From NCBI GenBank assembly GCA_043802345.1, contig JAZDLC010000342.1, positions 1 to 24,346 of the forward strand: a stretch of DNA of 24,346 bases. The letters are read 5' to 3'. This DNA comes from JAZDLC01 sp043802345. Lineage in GTDB: Bacteria; Planctomycetota; B15-G4; JADJEK01. Below are positions 1 through 6,926 of this stretch, one piece after another. Position numbers and translations under genes: made by a program. How positions within the stretch are numbered: position 1 is the first letter of the stretch; every line of letters starts with the position of its first letter. Under the pieces are notes generated by a model. It searched no databases. It saw only the letters and a list, made by a program, of their open reading frames with translations, and had not been told where the DNA came from.

Positions 1-1
1 G

Positions 2-154
2 ATCAGCATCGGCGCGGTGGTGCGCGGGCCGGGCGAAGTCTCCCGGGACAAGCTGCTGAAGCTGGCGGACTTCGCTCTCTACCGGGCGAAGGAGGTGGGA
101 CGCAACGCGGTGGTGGTGGTCAACGCCGACGAGGCGCCCAACCTGGCGCTTTAG
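2..154 (+). CDS. GGDEF (diguanylate cyclase) domain protein, C-terminal end only
   Basis: Only the last 50 codons are inside the window; the gene enters from the left and stops at TAG (152-154). The peptide opens with ISIGAVV, continues through LLKLADFALYRAKEVGRN, and ends in a short tail. The ADxALYxAKxxGRN block is the conserved C-terminal end of GGDEF domains, which make cyclic di-GMP from two GTP. The GGDEF active-site loop lies outside the window, so catalytic competence cannot be judged. It sits 26 nt upstream of the ABC operon on the same strand. The family call is firm; the full architecture (sensor, receiver or other N-terminal parts) is unknown. Confidence 0.9.
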   Translation: MSIGAVVRGPGEVSRDKLLKLADFALYRAKEVGRNAVVVVNADEAPNLAL

Positions 155-180
155 GCCTGCATTCCCGCTATGCTCGCGGC

Positions 181-1596
181 ATGGCGCGGCGCCGCATTCC
201 CCTGACCGTGGAAGCAGGACTTCTGGTTCTGCCGGTGCTGCTGTTTCCGCTGCTGCTGTTCGGCTTCTCCAGCCGGGAAGAGCGATTCGTCCCCGGGGAG
301 CCGCCGGCCCGCACGCTGCAGCTGGTCATCGCCTCACCGCAGTGGGAAGGGATCAAGTTCGAATTCGAGGAAGGGTTCCGGCGCTGGCTGTACGAGAAGC
401 GGCGGCTGGGAGTCGAGGTCCGCTGGATCGACGTGGGCGGCGGCGCGACGACGCTGCGCTGGATTCAGGAGCAGTTCCGGCAGCGTCCCGACGGGATCGA
501 CGTGGATCTCTTCTTCGGCGGCGGCACCGATCCGTACGACACGCTGAAGGAGGCCGGGCTGCTGCAGCGCTACGAGCCCGATCCGGACATTCTGAGAGGG
601 GTGCCGGAGAGGGTGGGCGGCTTCCCCATCCTCGATCCGGATCGTTTTTGGTTCGGGACTGCCCTGACCGGGTTCGGCATCATGGTCAACAGCGAGGTCA
701 TTCGCTGGGTGGACGGGCTCAAGGGCGTGGAAGTGAAGGGCTGGGACGATCTGGCCGATCCGCGCCTGCGCGGCTGGGTCGGCGCCGCGGATCCCCGGGG
801 GTCATCCTCGTTCCACACACTGTACGAGATCCTGCTGCAGGTCCGGGGCTTTGAGCAGGGGCTCAGGCTGATCCGGCTGATGGGCGCCAACGTGGCCGCC
901 TACTCCAGGTTTTCCGCCGAGGTCCCGAAGCTGTGCGCGGTGGGGCAGGTCGCCTGCTCCATGACGATCGATCATTACGCCAGGGCCCAGATCGACCAGG
1001 TCGGGCCGGCGATCCGGTTCGTGCTTCCGGAAGGGGAAACGCTGGTGAACGCGGACGCCGTGGCCATCCTCAAGGGGGCGGGAAACCAGGAGGCCGCGAG
1101 GCTGTTTGTCGACTTCTTGTTGTCGGACGAGGCCGGCCGGCTGTGGATGCTGAGGAAAGGCGAGCCGGGGGGGCCCGTGCGCCATCCACTCAACCGGGCC
1201 TGCGTTCGTCCCGGTCTCTACGAGCTGGTGGAGGGGAGGTCGAATGTTCGCGTCAACCCGTTCCGGATGCGTTTCTCATTCCGCTACGATTATCCGCGGG
1301 CCGCACTGCGCTGGAACCTGCTGAACGACCTGCTGGGAGCACTGGTGATCGATACCCGGGCAGAACTCCGTGCGGCCGTGGAGGCGTATCAACAGCTCGA
1401 AGGAGCGGCGAAGGCGCGGGCGGGAGAGTTGCTCTTCGAGAACCCGGTGACGGAGCAGGAGGCCCTCGAGATGGCGGCTCTGGAGTGGAAGTCGGACGAG
1501 TCGTTTCGGGAGCGGAAGAAGATCGAGTGGCGGAGATTCGCCGGGGAGCGATACGCTGCGGTGGCCGATCTGCTGGTCGAGGAGCGCGAAGAATGA
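181..1596 (+). CDS. ABC transporter solute-binding protein, membrane-anchored, Fe(III)/polyamine type
   Basis: The protein is 471 aa. Residues about 12-30 form one hydrophobic segment after a basic start (MARRR). There is no lipobox Cys, so it is probably a signal anchor or weakly cleaved signal peptide. Residues about 45-350 read as a type II periplasmic binding fold of the AfuA/PotD/phosphonate-binding kind, with blocks such as DVDLFFGGGTDPY, the NSEVI strand, the GWDDLADPRLRG loop and NADAVAILKGAGNQEAARLFVDFLLS. At 471 aa it is longer than the usual 330-350, and the extra C-terminal part is helical and charged. Its role is to deliver solute to the permease encoded two genes downstream. The stop overlaps the next start (ATGA), so the genes are translationally coupled. 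I see no clear Shine-Dalgarno before the ATG at 181. The substrate cannot be assigned from sequence. Confidence 0.85.
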   Translation: MARRRIPLTVEAGLLVLPVLLFPLLLFGFSSREERFVPGEPPARTLQLVIASPQWEGIKFEFEEGFRRWLYEKRRLGVEVRWIDVGGGATTLRWIQEQFRQRPDGIDVDLFFGGGTDPYDTLKEAGLLQRYEPDPDILRGVPERVGGFPILDPDRFWFGTALTGFGIMVNSEVIRWVDGLKGVEVKGWDDLADPRLRGWVGAADPRGSSSFHTLYEILLQVRGFEQGLRLIRLMGANVAAYSRFSAEVPKLCAVGQVACSMTIDHYARAQIDQVGPAIRFVLPEGETLVNADAVAILKGAGNQEAARLFVDFLLSDEAGRLWMLRKGEPGGPVRHPLNRACVRPGLYELVEGRSNVRVNPFRMRFSFRYDYPRAALRWNLLNDLLGALVIDTRAELRAAVEAYQQLEGAAKARAGELLFENPVTEQEALEMAALEWKSDESFRERKKIEWRRFAGERYAAVADLLVEEREE

Positions 1597-2672
1597 CGTC
1601 GGTTCAGGTGCGGTCGCTCGCGGTGAGCTATGGCGCCACCTGTGTGCTGCGGGATGTCGACCTGGAGATCGCCGACGGTGAGCTCTTCTTCCTGCTGGGT
1701 CCCTCGGGGTGCGGCAAGACCACGCTGCTGCGGACCATCGCGGGATTCGTCGAGCCAGTGAGCGGCGACATCAGCTTCGATGGGCGCTCCGTGGCGGCGG
1801 TGCCTCCGGCGCGGCGCGACTGCGGCATGGTCTTCCAGAACTACGCGCTGTGGCCCCACCTGACGGTGCGGCAAAACGTCGCCTTCGGCCTCGATGTGCG
1901 CAAGGTCAATGCCGAGGAGAAGCGCGAGCGCGTCGCCGAGGCCCTGCGGCTGGTGAAGATGGAGGAGTACGCGGATCGGACCCCCAACCGGCTGTCGGGC
2001 GGACAGCAGCAGCGGGTGGCTCTCGCGAGGGCGCTGGTGGTGCGGCCCGCGGTGCTGCTGCTGGATGAGCCGCTCTCGAACCTGGATGCGGCGCTTCGGG
2101 TCGAGCTGCGCGGGGAAATCCGGGACATCCAGCGCAGCACGCAGCGGACGGCCGTGTATGTCACGCACGACCGGGCCGAGGCGCTGGCCCTGGCCGATCG
2201 GATCGCCGTGCTGCGAAACGGACGTATCGAGCAGGTTGGCAAGCCCGAAGACCTCTACGACCGGCCGGCTACTCCTTTTGTCGCCGGCTTCGTGGGTGAC
2301 GCGAACCGGATCGGGTGCAAGGCGATCGGCCCCTCCGAGGGGGGGTTCCGCGTGGAGGCGGCATTTGGTTTCCTTCACGGCCGTTGCCCGGCGGGAAGGC
2401 CGGGAGATGGCGAGAGGGCCCTCGCCCTGGTCCGGCCGGAGCGGCTCGCGCTCCTTTCGATGGATGACGGGACCTCAGACGACCTCGAGGGACGGGTCCG
2501 GCGGCGGACGTTCCTGGGTGAGTTGGTCCAGCACGAGGTCGAGCTGGCCGAGGGGAATCTGCTGCGAGCGCTGAACCTGGGCGGGCAGCAGGAGTTTCCG
2601 GAGGGGGCGAAGGTGAAGGTCCGGGTGGAGGACGCGCTCGTCTACCCCGATGAGAGCGACGGGAAGGGCTGA
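1593..2672 (+). CDS. ABC transporter ATP-binding protein (Fe/polyamine/thiamine-type importer)
   Basis: The protein is 359 aa and powers the importer by ATP hydrolysis at the cytoplasmic face. All motifs are intact: Walker A GPSGCGKT (36-43), Q-loop Gln82, signature LSGGQQQ (134-140), Walker B VLLLDE (154-159) and switch His192 in YVTHDRAEA. Residues after about 235 form the TOBE-like C-terminal region found in FbpC/PotA/ThiQ-type subunits. The ATG at 1593 overlaps the TGA of the binding-protein gene by 4 nt, which fixes the start. A much longer upstream open frame exists, but it is only the shadow of that gene. The permease starts 5 nt after the stop, so the three genes form one operon. Confidence 0.95.
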   Translation: MTSVQVRSLAVSYGATCVLRDVDLEIADGELFFLLGPSGCGKTTLLRTIAGFVEPVSGDISFDGRSVAAVPPARRDCGMVFQNYALWPHLTVRQNVAFGLDVRKVNAEEKRERVAEALRLVKMEEYADRTPNRLSGGQQQRVALARALVVRPAVLLLDEPLSNLDAALRVELRGEIRDIQRSTQRTAVYVTHDRAEALALADRIAVLRNGRIEQVGKPEDLYDRPATPFVAGFVGDANRIGCKAIGPSEGGFRVEAAFGFLHGRCPAGRPGDGERALALVRPERLALLSMDDGTSDDLEGRVRRRTFLGELVQHEVELAEGNLLRALNLGGQQEFPEGAKVKVRVEDALVYPDESDGKG

Positions 2673-2677
2673 GCGGT

Positions 2678-4345
2678 TTGGCTTCCCGCCCGATTCTGCC
2701 CCTGCTGCTGCTCCTCTTCTTCGCCTTCTTCCTGATCTATCCCGTCGGCCACATCCTCGCGGGCGCGTTCATCGTGGATGGGCGGCTCTCACTCGAGGCG
2801 TTCCGGCTGGCCTTCTCGAGCGAGGTGATCGTCGCCTCGATCCAGAACTCGTTCATGGTGGCGACGGTGGTGACGATCCTCTCGTCCTTGATCGCCGTGC
2901 CGCTGGCCCACCTGTTCGCCCGCTACGAGTTCCGCGGCCAGCGGCTTCTCCAGGGAGCCCTGCTCGCGGCCCTGGTGCTGCCGCCGTTCGTTTCCGCGGT
3001 CGGCATCCGCCAGCTCTTCGCCCGGTTCGGCTCGGTCAATCTGGCGCTGCTCGAGTTCGGCGTCGTTTCCGAGCCGATCGACTTCCTCGGGGCGCATCCG
3101 CTCGCCGGCGTGATCGGCATGGAGACCTTCCATCTCTATCCGATCCTGTTCCTGTACCTGGTCGCGGCGCTCAGGAACGTCGATCCGTCCCTTCTGGAGG
3201 CGGCCGAGGGAGCGGGCGCGGGCCGCCTCACCCGACTGGTCCGGATCACCCTGCCGCTGGCCCTGCCGGGCTACTTCGCCGGAACGATCATCGTCTTCAT
3301 CTTCGCGCTGACCGATCTGGGCACGCCGATCGTCTTCGGCGCGACCGAGCTGGTGCCGGTGCAGATCTTCGATCGGGCCATGGGCGCGAACCGGGGGCCG
3401 GTGGCGTACGCCATGGTGCTGATTCTGCTGCTGATCTCCTCGCTGCTGTTCCTCGGGGGCCGCAGGATGGTCGCGCGCGGTGAGACGAGCCAGGCCACCA
3501 AGGGGAGCGTGGCGGCTCCCCCGCGCGCGATCCGAACCGCCTGGTGGCCGCTCATTCTCGCCGGGTTGGTGCTGCTGGCGCTGCTCACGCTGCTCCCGCA
3601 CTTCGCCATCCTCACGGTCGCTTTTTCGGAGCGCTGGTTCTTCACCATCTTCCCGGAGCAGTTCTCCTTGGGCCACTTCCAGCAGGTTCTCACGGACGAG
3701 ACCGCCTACCTGGGTGTCCGCAACTCGCTGGTGTATGCCGGTTGCTCCACGCTCCTCGACCTCCTGCTGGGCCTGGCGATCGCCTGGATCGCCGTCCGCG
3801 GAAGGGGGCGCATCGGCGCGCTGCTCGATTCCTGCGCCATGTTGCCGCTGGCGTTGCCGGGAGTGGTGCTCGCCTTCTCCTACGCGGGCTGCTTCTCCGG
3901 CACGATGCTCGACCCCCGGCGCGACCCGTTCATGCTGATCGTGCTGGGGTATGCCGTGCGCCGGCTGCCGTACATGGTGCGCGCGGCGGACGCCGGCCTG
4001 CGCCAGGTGCCGGTGGCGTTCGAGGAGGCAGCGCGCAACCTCGGAGCCTCCGGCCTCAGGACCTTCCGGCGGATCACGCTGCCGCTGCTGGCCGGCTCTC
4101 TTCTGGCCGGCTGCCTGCTGGCGTTTTCATTCGCCATGCTGGAGGTCTCAGAGAGCCTGATCCTGGCCACCTCCAAGCAGGACTATCCGATCGCCAAGGC
4201 GATCTACGTGCTCCTGGGGGACCTCTCGAGCGGCCCGCAGGTGGCCTCGGCCATGGGGGTGCTGGGAGCCGGCCTGCTGGTCTACTCCCTCCTGGTCGCC
4301 GGCAGGATCCTGGGGAAGGGGTTGGGGCGGCTGTTCCGGGCGTGA
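2678..4345 (+). CDS. ABC transporter permease, fused double MetI-type domain
   Basis: The 555-aa polytopic inner-membrane protein contains two consecutive permease halves. Each has an EAA loop that docks the ATPase: residues about 174-194 (EAAEGAGAGRLTRLVRITLP) and about 449-470 (EEAARNLGASGLRTFRRITL). The linker is at about 262-288, where the sequence becomes polar. Fused permeases of this kind occur in FbpB/AfuB, ThiP and phosphonate importers. The chosen start is TTG at 2678, with GGAAGG ending about 10 nt upstream, because the hydrophobic N-terminus begins immediately after it and no ATG fits better. It completes the binding protein-ATPase-permease operon, so no separate second permease is needed. 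Confidence 0.93.
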   Translation: MASRPILPLLLLLFFAFFLIYPVGHILAGAFIVDGRLSLEAFRLAFSSEVIVASIQNSFMVATVVTILSSLIAVPLAHLFARYEFRGQRLLQGALLAALVLPPFVSAVGIRQLFARFGSVNLALLEFGVVSEPIDFLGAHPLAGVIGMETFHLYPILFLYLVAALRNVDPSLLEAAEGAGAGRLTRLVRITLPLALPGYFAGTIIVFIFALTDLGTPIVFGATELVPVQIFDRAMGANRGPVAYAMVLILLLISSLLFLGGRRMVARGETSQATKGSVAAPPRAIRTAWWPLILAGLVLLALLTLLPHFAILTVAFSERWFFTIFPEQFSLGHFQQVLTDETAYLGVRNSLVYAGCSTLLDLLLGLAIAWIAVRGRGRIGALLDSCAMLPLALPGVVLAFSYAGCFSGTMLDPRRDPFMLIVLGYAVRRLPYMVRAADAGLRQVPVAFEEAARNLGASGLRTFRRITLPLLAGSLLAGCLLAFSFAMLEVSESLILATSKQDYPIAKAIYVLLGDLSSGPQVASAMGVLGAGLLVYSLLVAGRILGKGLGRLFRA

Positions 4346-4374
4346 TGCCTCACCGGATGTGGATATTCGGCGCT

Positions 4375-4412
4375 GGATCGATTCCGATGCCGATTCCGAC
4401 CCCGATTCGTTC
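4375..4412 (+). repeat. 12-nt tandem repeat (CGATTC every 12 nt)
   Basis: CGATTC occurs at 4379, 4391 and 4403, exactly 12 nt apart. The units are CGATTCCGATGC and CGATTCCGACCC plus a partial third. The block lies in the 91-nt gap between the permease stop and the thioesterase start. An open frame runs through it in phase with the thioesterase and would add a DSDADSDPDS-like peptide, but I judge that to be intergenic. Confidence 0.5.
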
Positions 4413-4436
4413 CACGGCCTGTTAGGGATAAACGAC

Positions 4437-4844
4437 ATGCGGACCTTCACCACACGCTTCCGGGCCCGGTACTGCGAGACCGACGCGGCCGAGGTGCTGT
4501 ACTACGGCAGCTTCATGAAGTACTTCGAGGTGGGGAAGATGGAGATGTACCGGGAGCTGGGTTTGAAATACACCCGGGACTTCCCGATCGTGGAGGCGTT
4601 CTGCAAGTACCTGGCGCCGGCCCACTTCGACGAACTCCTGGAGGTCCGGTCGAGGTTCGAGGAGATCCGTGAGAGGAACTTGCGGGTCGCCTCCGAGGTG
4701 TACCGGGTCGAGCCGGACGGATCGTTCACCAAGGTCGCGGAGGGGTACACCACGCATGTCCACGTGGACAAGGATGGCAAGGCGGCGCGGCTGCCGGATC
4801 CGTTCCACGAGGTGATGAAGCTGGGGCTGATCAAGAAGACCTGA
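4437..4844 (+). CDS. YbgC/FadM-type hotdog acyl-CoA thioesterase
   Basis: This is a small hotdog-fold thioesterase of 135 aa, likely hydrolysing acyl-CoA or a related thioester in the cytoplasm. The N-terminus has the family block RYCETDAAEVLYYGSFMKYF at residues 11-30. Asp16 takes the place of the catalytic Asp of 4HBT/YbgC enzymes. The His usually found 7 residues later (VYH) is Tyr23 here, and the Gly-rich position is Glu19, so substrate or mechanism may differ from classic YbgC. The length is typical (about 130-140). I chose ATG 4437, preceded by AGGGATA, over an in-frame upstream start at 4359 that would translate the CGATTC repeat. It follows the ABC operon by 91 nt, but a functional link is not evident. 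Confidence 0.88.
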   Translation: MRTFTTRFRARYCETDAAEVLYYGSFMKYFEVGKMEMYRELGLKYTRDFPIVEAFCKYLAPAHFDELLEVRSRFEEIRERNLRVASEVYRVEPDGSFTKVAEGYTTHVHVDKDGKAARLPDPFHEVMKLGLIKKT

Positions 4845-4851
4845 CCGCCGG

Positions 4852-4872
4852 CCGGCCCATCCAGGGGCCCGG
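4852..4872. terminator. Possible bidirectional terminator hairpin between convergent genes
   Basis: CCGGCCC and GGGCCCGG can pair around a 6-nt ATCCAG loop, with one bulged C. It sits in the 67-nt gap between the convergent thioesterase and glycosyltransferase genes. No T-run follows on either strand, so it is not a canonical intrinsic terminator. Confidence 0.3.
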
Positions 4873-4911
4873 ATTCGGGGTCACGACGTCCGGGCGGTGA
4901 TTGAGTCCGGT

Positions 4912-6411
4912 TCAGCGGTCCCGAGCGAGCTCGTACACCGGAATCCGGGCGCCCGAGTCGAGCGTGACCAGATGGCGCCGGACCGTGCGTGAGGTGACCA
5001 GCGGCAGCAAGCCGGACGGCTGCGGGCCGTCCAGGATCACGAAGTCAGGCTCGTAGGTGGCCAGCAGGTCCGCGGAGCGAGGGAAGCGGTAGGTGTAGGC
5101 GGTGCGGCGGGAGAGCAAGGACAGGGTGGGGGCCTGGTTGCAGAGCAGGACCGCGTCCGGCGGCGTGTTCTGCTCGATCCATTTTGCGAGCTGGCGGTAG
5201 GTCGGAGTCGGGTCCTCGGGCACCAGCATGTGCGCGCGAAAGTTCGGTGCGTTGGAGAGCAGGAGCGCGGCGAAGGCGACCCCCCAGATCCCCGTCTTCA
5301 GCCACGGCCGCCGGAGGGCCCTGGCCGCCGCCCCCCCGACGGCCGAGAGGCAGACCGCGACGTAGAGGTAGACCATCGGGACCAGGGGAACCAGCAGGCG
5401 CGATCCGTACGCGAAGTAGGCGACCACCACGAGGCAGGACACGGCCGTGAGCCACTCGTAGACGAGATGCCCTCTTCTCAGGCAGATCGACAGGCCGCAC
5501 AAGACCGCGACGACCAGCAGGAGCCTGAACCAGATGCCGGCCTCCTCCACATGGAAGGTGGTCATGACCAGTTCATCCATCAGCAGGCTGCCGTTTTGGC
5601 GAACGCGTCTCAGCAGCGTCTCGGGGGACACGCGGGGAGAACCCGGATCGCCCGGATCTTCATGAAGCAGAGCGGTGGCGTAGTCGAGTTGGACCTCCTG
5701 CTCCACCGGCACGATCGCGCGGGAGGCGGCATCGCGGGAATAGGTGAACCAGGGCAGCGCCAGCAGGCCCACCACGGCGCACAGCAGGAGCCCCGAGAAC
5801 CGGCGCCGTCCCATCCCTCGCAGGACGCTCAGCAAGAGGACCGCCGGCAGGACCAGGGCCGCCGTCGTGCGCAGGTAGAACGCGGCCGCCATGAACACTC
5901 CTCCCGAGAGAGCAAGCAGCCACCAGCGAGAGCAATCGCGAAGCGAGGCCTGGTACAGAATCAGCCCGAGGAAGAAGAGCGTGAAGTACGGGTATTCCGC
6001 CAGGGCGTGGTTGAAGAAATGGGTGAAGAGCGAGGAGGTGCCGGTCAGCAGCGCCACCGAGAGCGCGATCCAGGCGCCGTGAAGCGGGCGGAGCGCCAGG
6101 TAGATCATCGCCACCGCCAGGCCCGCGAAGGAGAGCAGGGCGAGGTTGATCGCTGCGAAATCGAAGCGTCCTCCCTCCAGGAAGAAGGAGAACAGGTACG
6201 GCAGACCCGGAGGCCTCAGGAAGAACGGTCGATCCAGGTAGGCATACCCGTGCCCCTCCGCGAGCGACTTTCCCGTGAGCAGATAGACGGCCCCGTCCCA
6301 GTCCGGACGCCACCAGGGATCGGCGCAGTAGAGCACGCAGCACGCCGCGTAGAGCAGGAGCAGGGCCCAGGGGAGGACCCGGCGCAATTCGGCTCGGTGC
6401 TGCGTGGTCAT
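4912..6411 (-). CDS. GT-C family membrane glycosyltransferase (ArnT/PMT-like, GT39/83 type)
   Basis: The protein is 499 aa from ATG 6411. An in-frame GTG at 6432 would add 7 residues; ATG is preferred because GAGG lies 11 nt upstream. It has a dozen or so hydrophobic segments. The first periplasmic loop carries the DWDGAVYLLTGKSLAEGHGY block (Asp37 and Asp39), where GT-C enzymes place the catalytic Asp, followed by FLRPPGLPYLFS. The C-terminal periplasmic part (WIEQNTPPDAVLLCNQAP, later LLATYEPDFVILD) is typical of Dol-P/undecaprenyl-P-dependent sugar transferases. It presumably moves a sugar from a polyprenyl carrier to a lipid, glycan or protein outside the inner membrane. It lies 118 nt downstream of the receiver gene on the same strand and could be cotranscribed. 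Acceptor and donor are unknown. Confidence 0.85.
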   Translation of the reverse strand: MTTQHRAELRRVLPWALLLLYAACCVLYCADPWWRPDWDGAVYLLTGKSLAEGHGYAYLDRPFFLRPPGLPYLFSFFLEGGRFDFAAINLALLSFAGLAVAMIYLALRPLHGAWIALSVALLTGTSSLFTHFFNHALAEYPYFTLFFLGLILYQASLRDCSRWWLLALSGGVFMAAAFYLRTTAALVLPAVLLLSVLRGMGRRRFSGLLLCAVVGLLALPWFTYSRDAASRAIVPVEQEVQLDYATALLHEDPGDPGSPRVSPETLLRRVRQNGSLLMDELVMTTFHVEEAGIWFRLLLVVAVLCGLSICLRRGHLVYEWLTAVSCLVVVAYFAYGSRLLVPLVPMVYLYVAVCLSAVGGAAARALRRPWLKTGIWGVAFAALLLSNAPNFRAHMLVPEDPTPTYRQLAKWIEQNTPPDAVLLCNQAPTLSLLSRRTAYTYRFPRSADLLATYEPDFVILDGPQPSGLLPLVTSRTVRRHLVTLDSGARIPVYELARDR

Positions 6412-6529
6412 GCTGGACCGATCCTCGCGCACCGTCCGCCCGAAGTCCAGGATCCGAGATTGATTGTCGCGCCGGTCCCGAGGGTGGAGAGGGTGGCCGC
6501 CGCCTTCGTGCGGGCCCTGGCCTTCCGCC

Positions 6530-6919
6530 CTACCGGGTGGATGCCACCGGCGTCCGATCGATGGCGGCCTTCAGGTGCCGGACCATCTCGCCAAGGGCGA
6601 ACGGGCGCAGCAGGTACCCCTGCGCTCCCGCATCTGCGGCCTCCTCCCGGTAGACGGGCTGGCGATAGACGGCGGAGCAGAGAATGACCGGCAGCTCATC
6701 CCTCGAATGCAGCTTGCGGATTTCGCGGCAGATCTCGAAGCCGTTCCTCCCTTCCAGCAGGATGTCCATGATCACCCCGTCCGGGCGGTCGATCGCCATC
6801 TCCTTGATGGCATCCTCTCCGCTCGAAAACGTGCTGACCCGGAATCCAGAACTCTCCAGGTAGTGCCTGCGCGTGCTCGGATCTTCCTGACCGTCGTGAA
6901 CGAAGAAGATGTGTCTCAT
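6530..6919 (-). CDS. Stand-alone CheY-like receiver domain, partly degenerate
   Basis: The 129-aa protein is a single receiver domain with no output domain. The phosphoacceptor is retained as Asp52 in VIMDILLEGRNG, and the switch Ser is Ser82 in ILCSAV. Two positions deviate. The usual acidic pair (VDDD/E) reads FVHDGQED, leaving Asp9 with a displaced Glu12, and the invariant Lys of the KPF motif is Arg105 (LLRPFALGEM). Such changes often weaken or alter phosphorylation, so a constitutive or protein-docking role is possible. Its ATG is only 7 nt after the stop of the GspE/PilB-like gene, with GAGG upstream, so the two are almost certainly one operon. No histidine kinase is in the window. Confidence 0.9.
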   Translation of the reverse strand: MRHIFFVHDGQEDPSTRRHYLESSGFRVSTFSSGEDAIKEMAIDRPDGVIMDILLEGRNGFEICREIRKLHSRDELPVILCSAVYRQPVYREEAADAGAQGYLLRPFALGEMVRHLKAAIDRTPVASTR

Positions 6920-6926
6920 GGGGGCT

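Noticed and set aside
933..1592. Upstream extension of the ABC ATPase frame
   Set aside because: It overlaps the solute-binding gene in another frame; ATG 1593 gives a normal N-terminus and an ATGA coupling.
1389..2378. 329-codon minus-strand open frame opposite the ABC ATPase
   Set aside because: The plus strand carries a complete ATPase; the antisense frame has no family features.
4359..4436. Earlier start for the thioesterase giving a DSDADSDPDS-like leader
   Set aside because: It translates an intergenic 12-nt repeat; the family N-terminus begins at ATG 4437.
5230..6687. 485-codon plus-strand open frame opposite the GT-C glycosyltransferase
   Set aside because: It is rich in Arg/Gln/Glu/Pro with no motif, and the opposite strand encodes a recognisable membrane enzyme.
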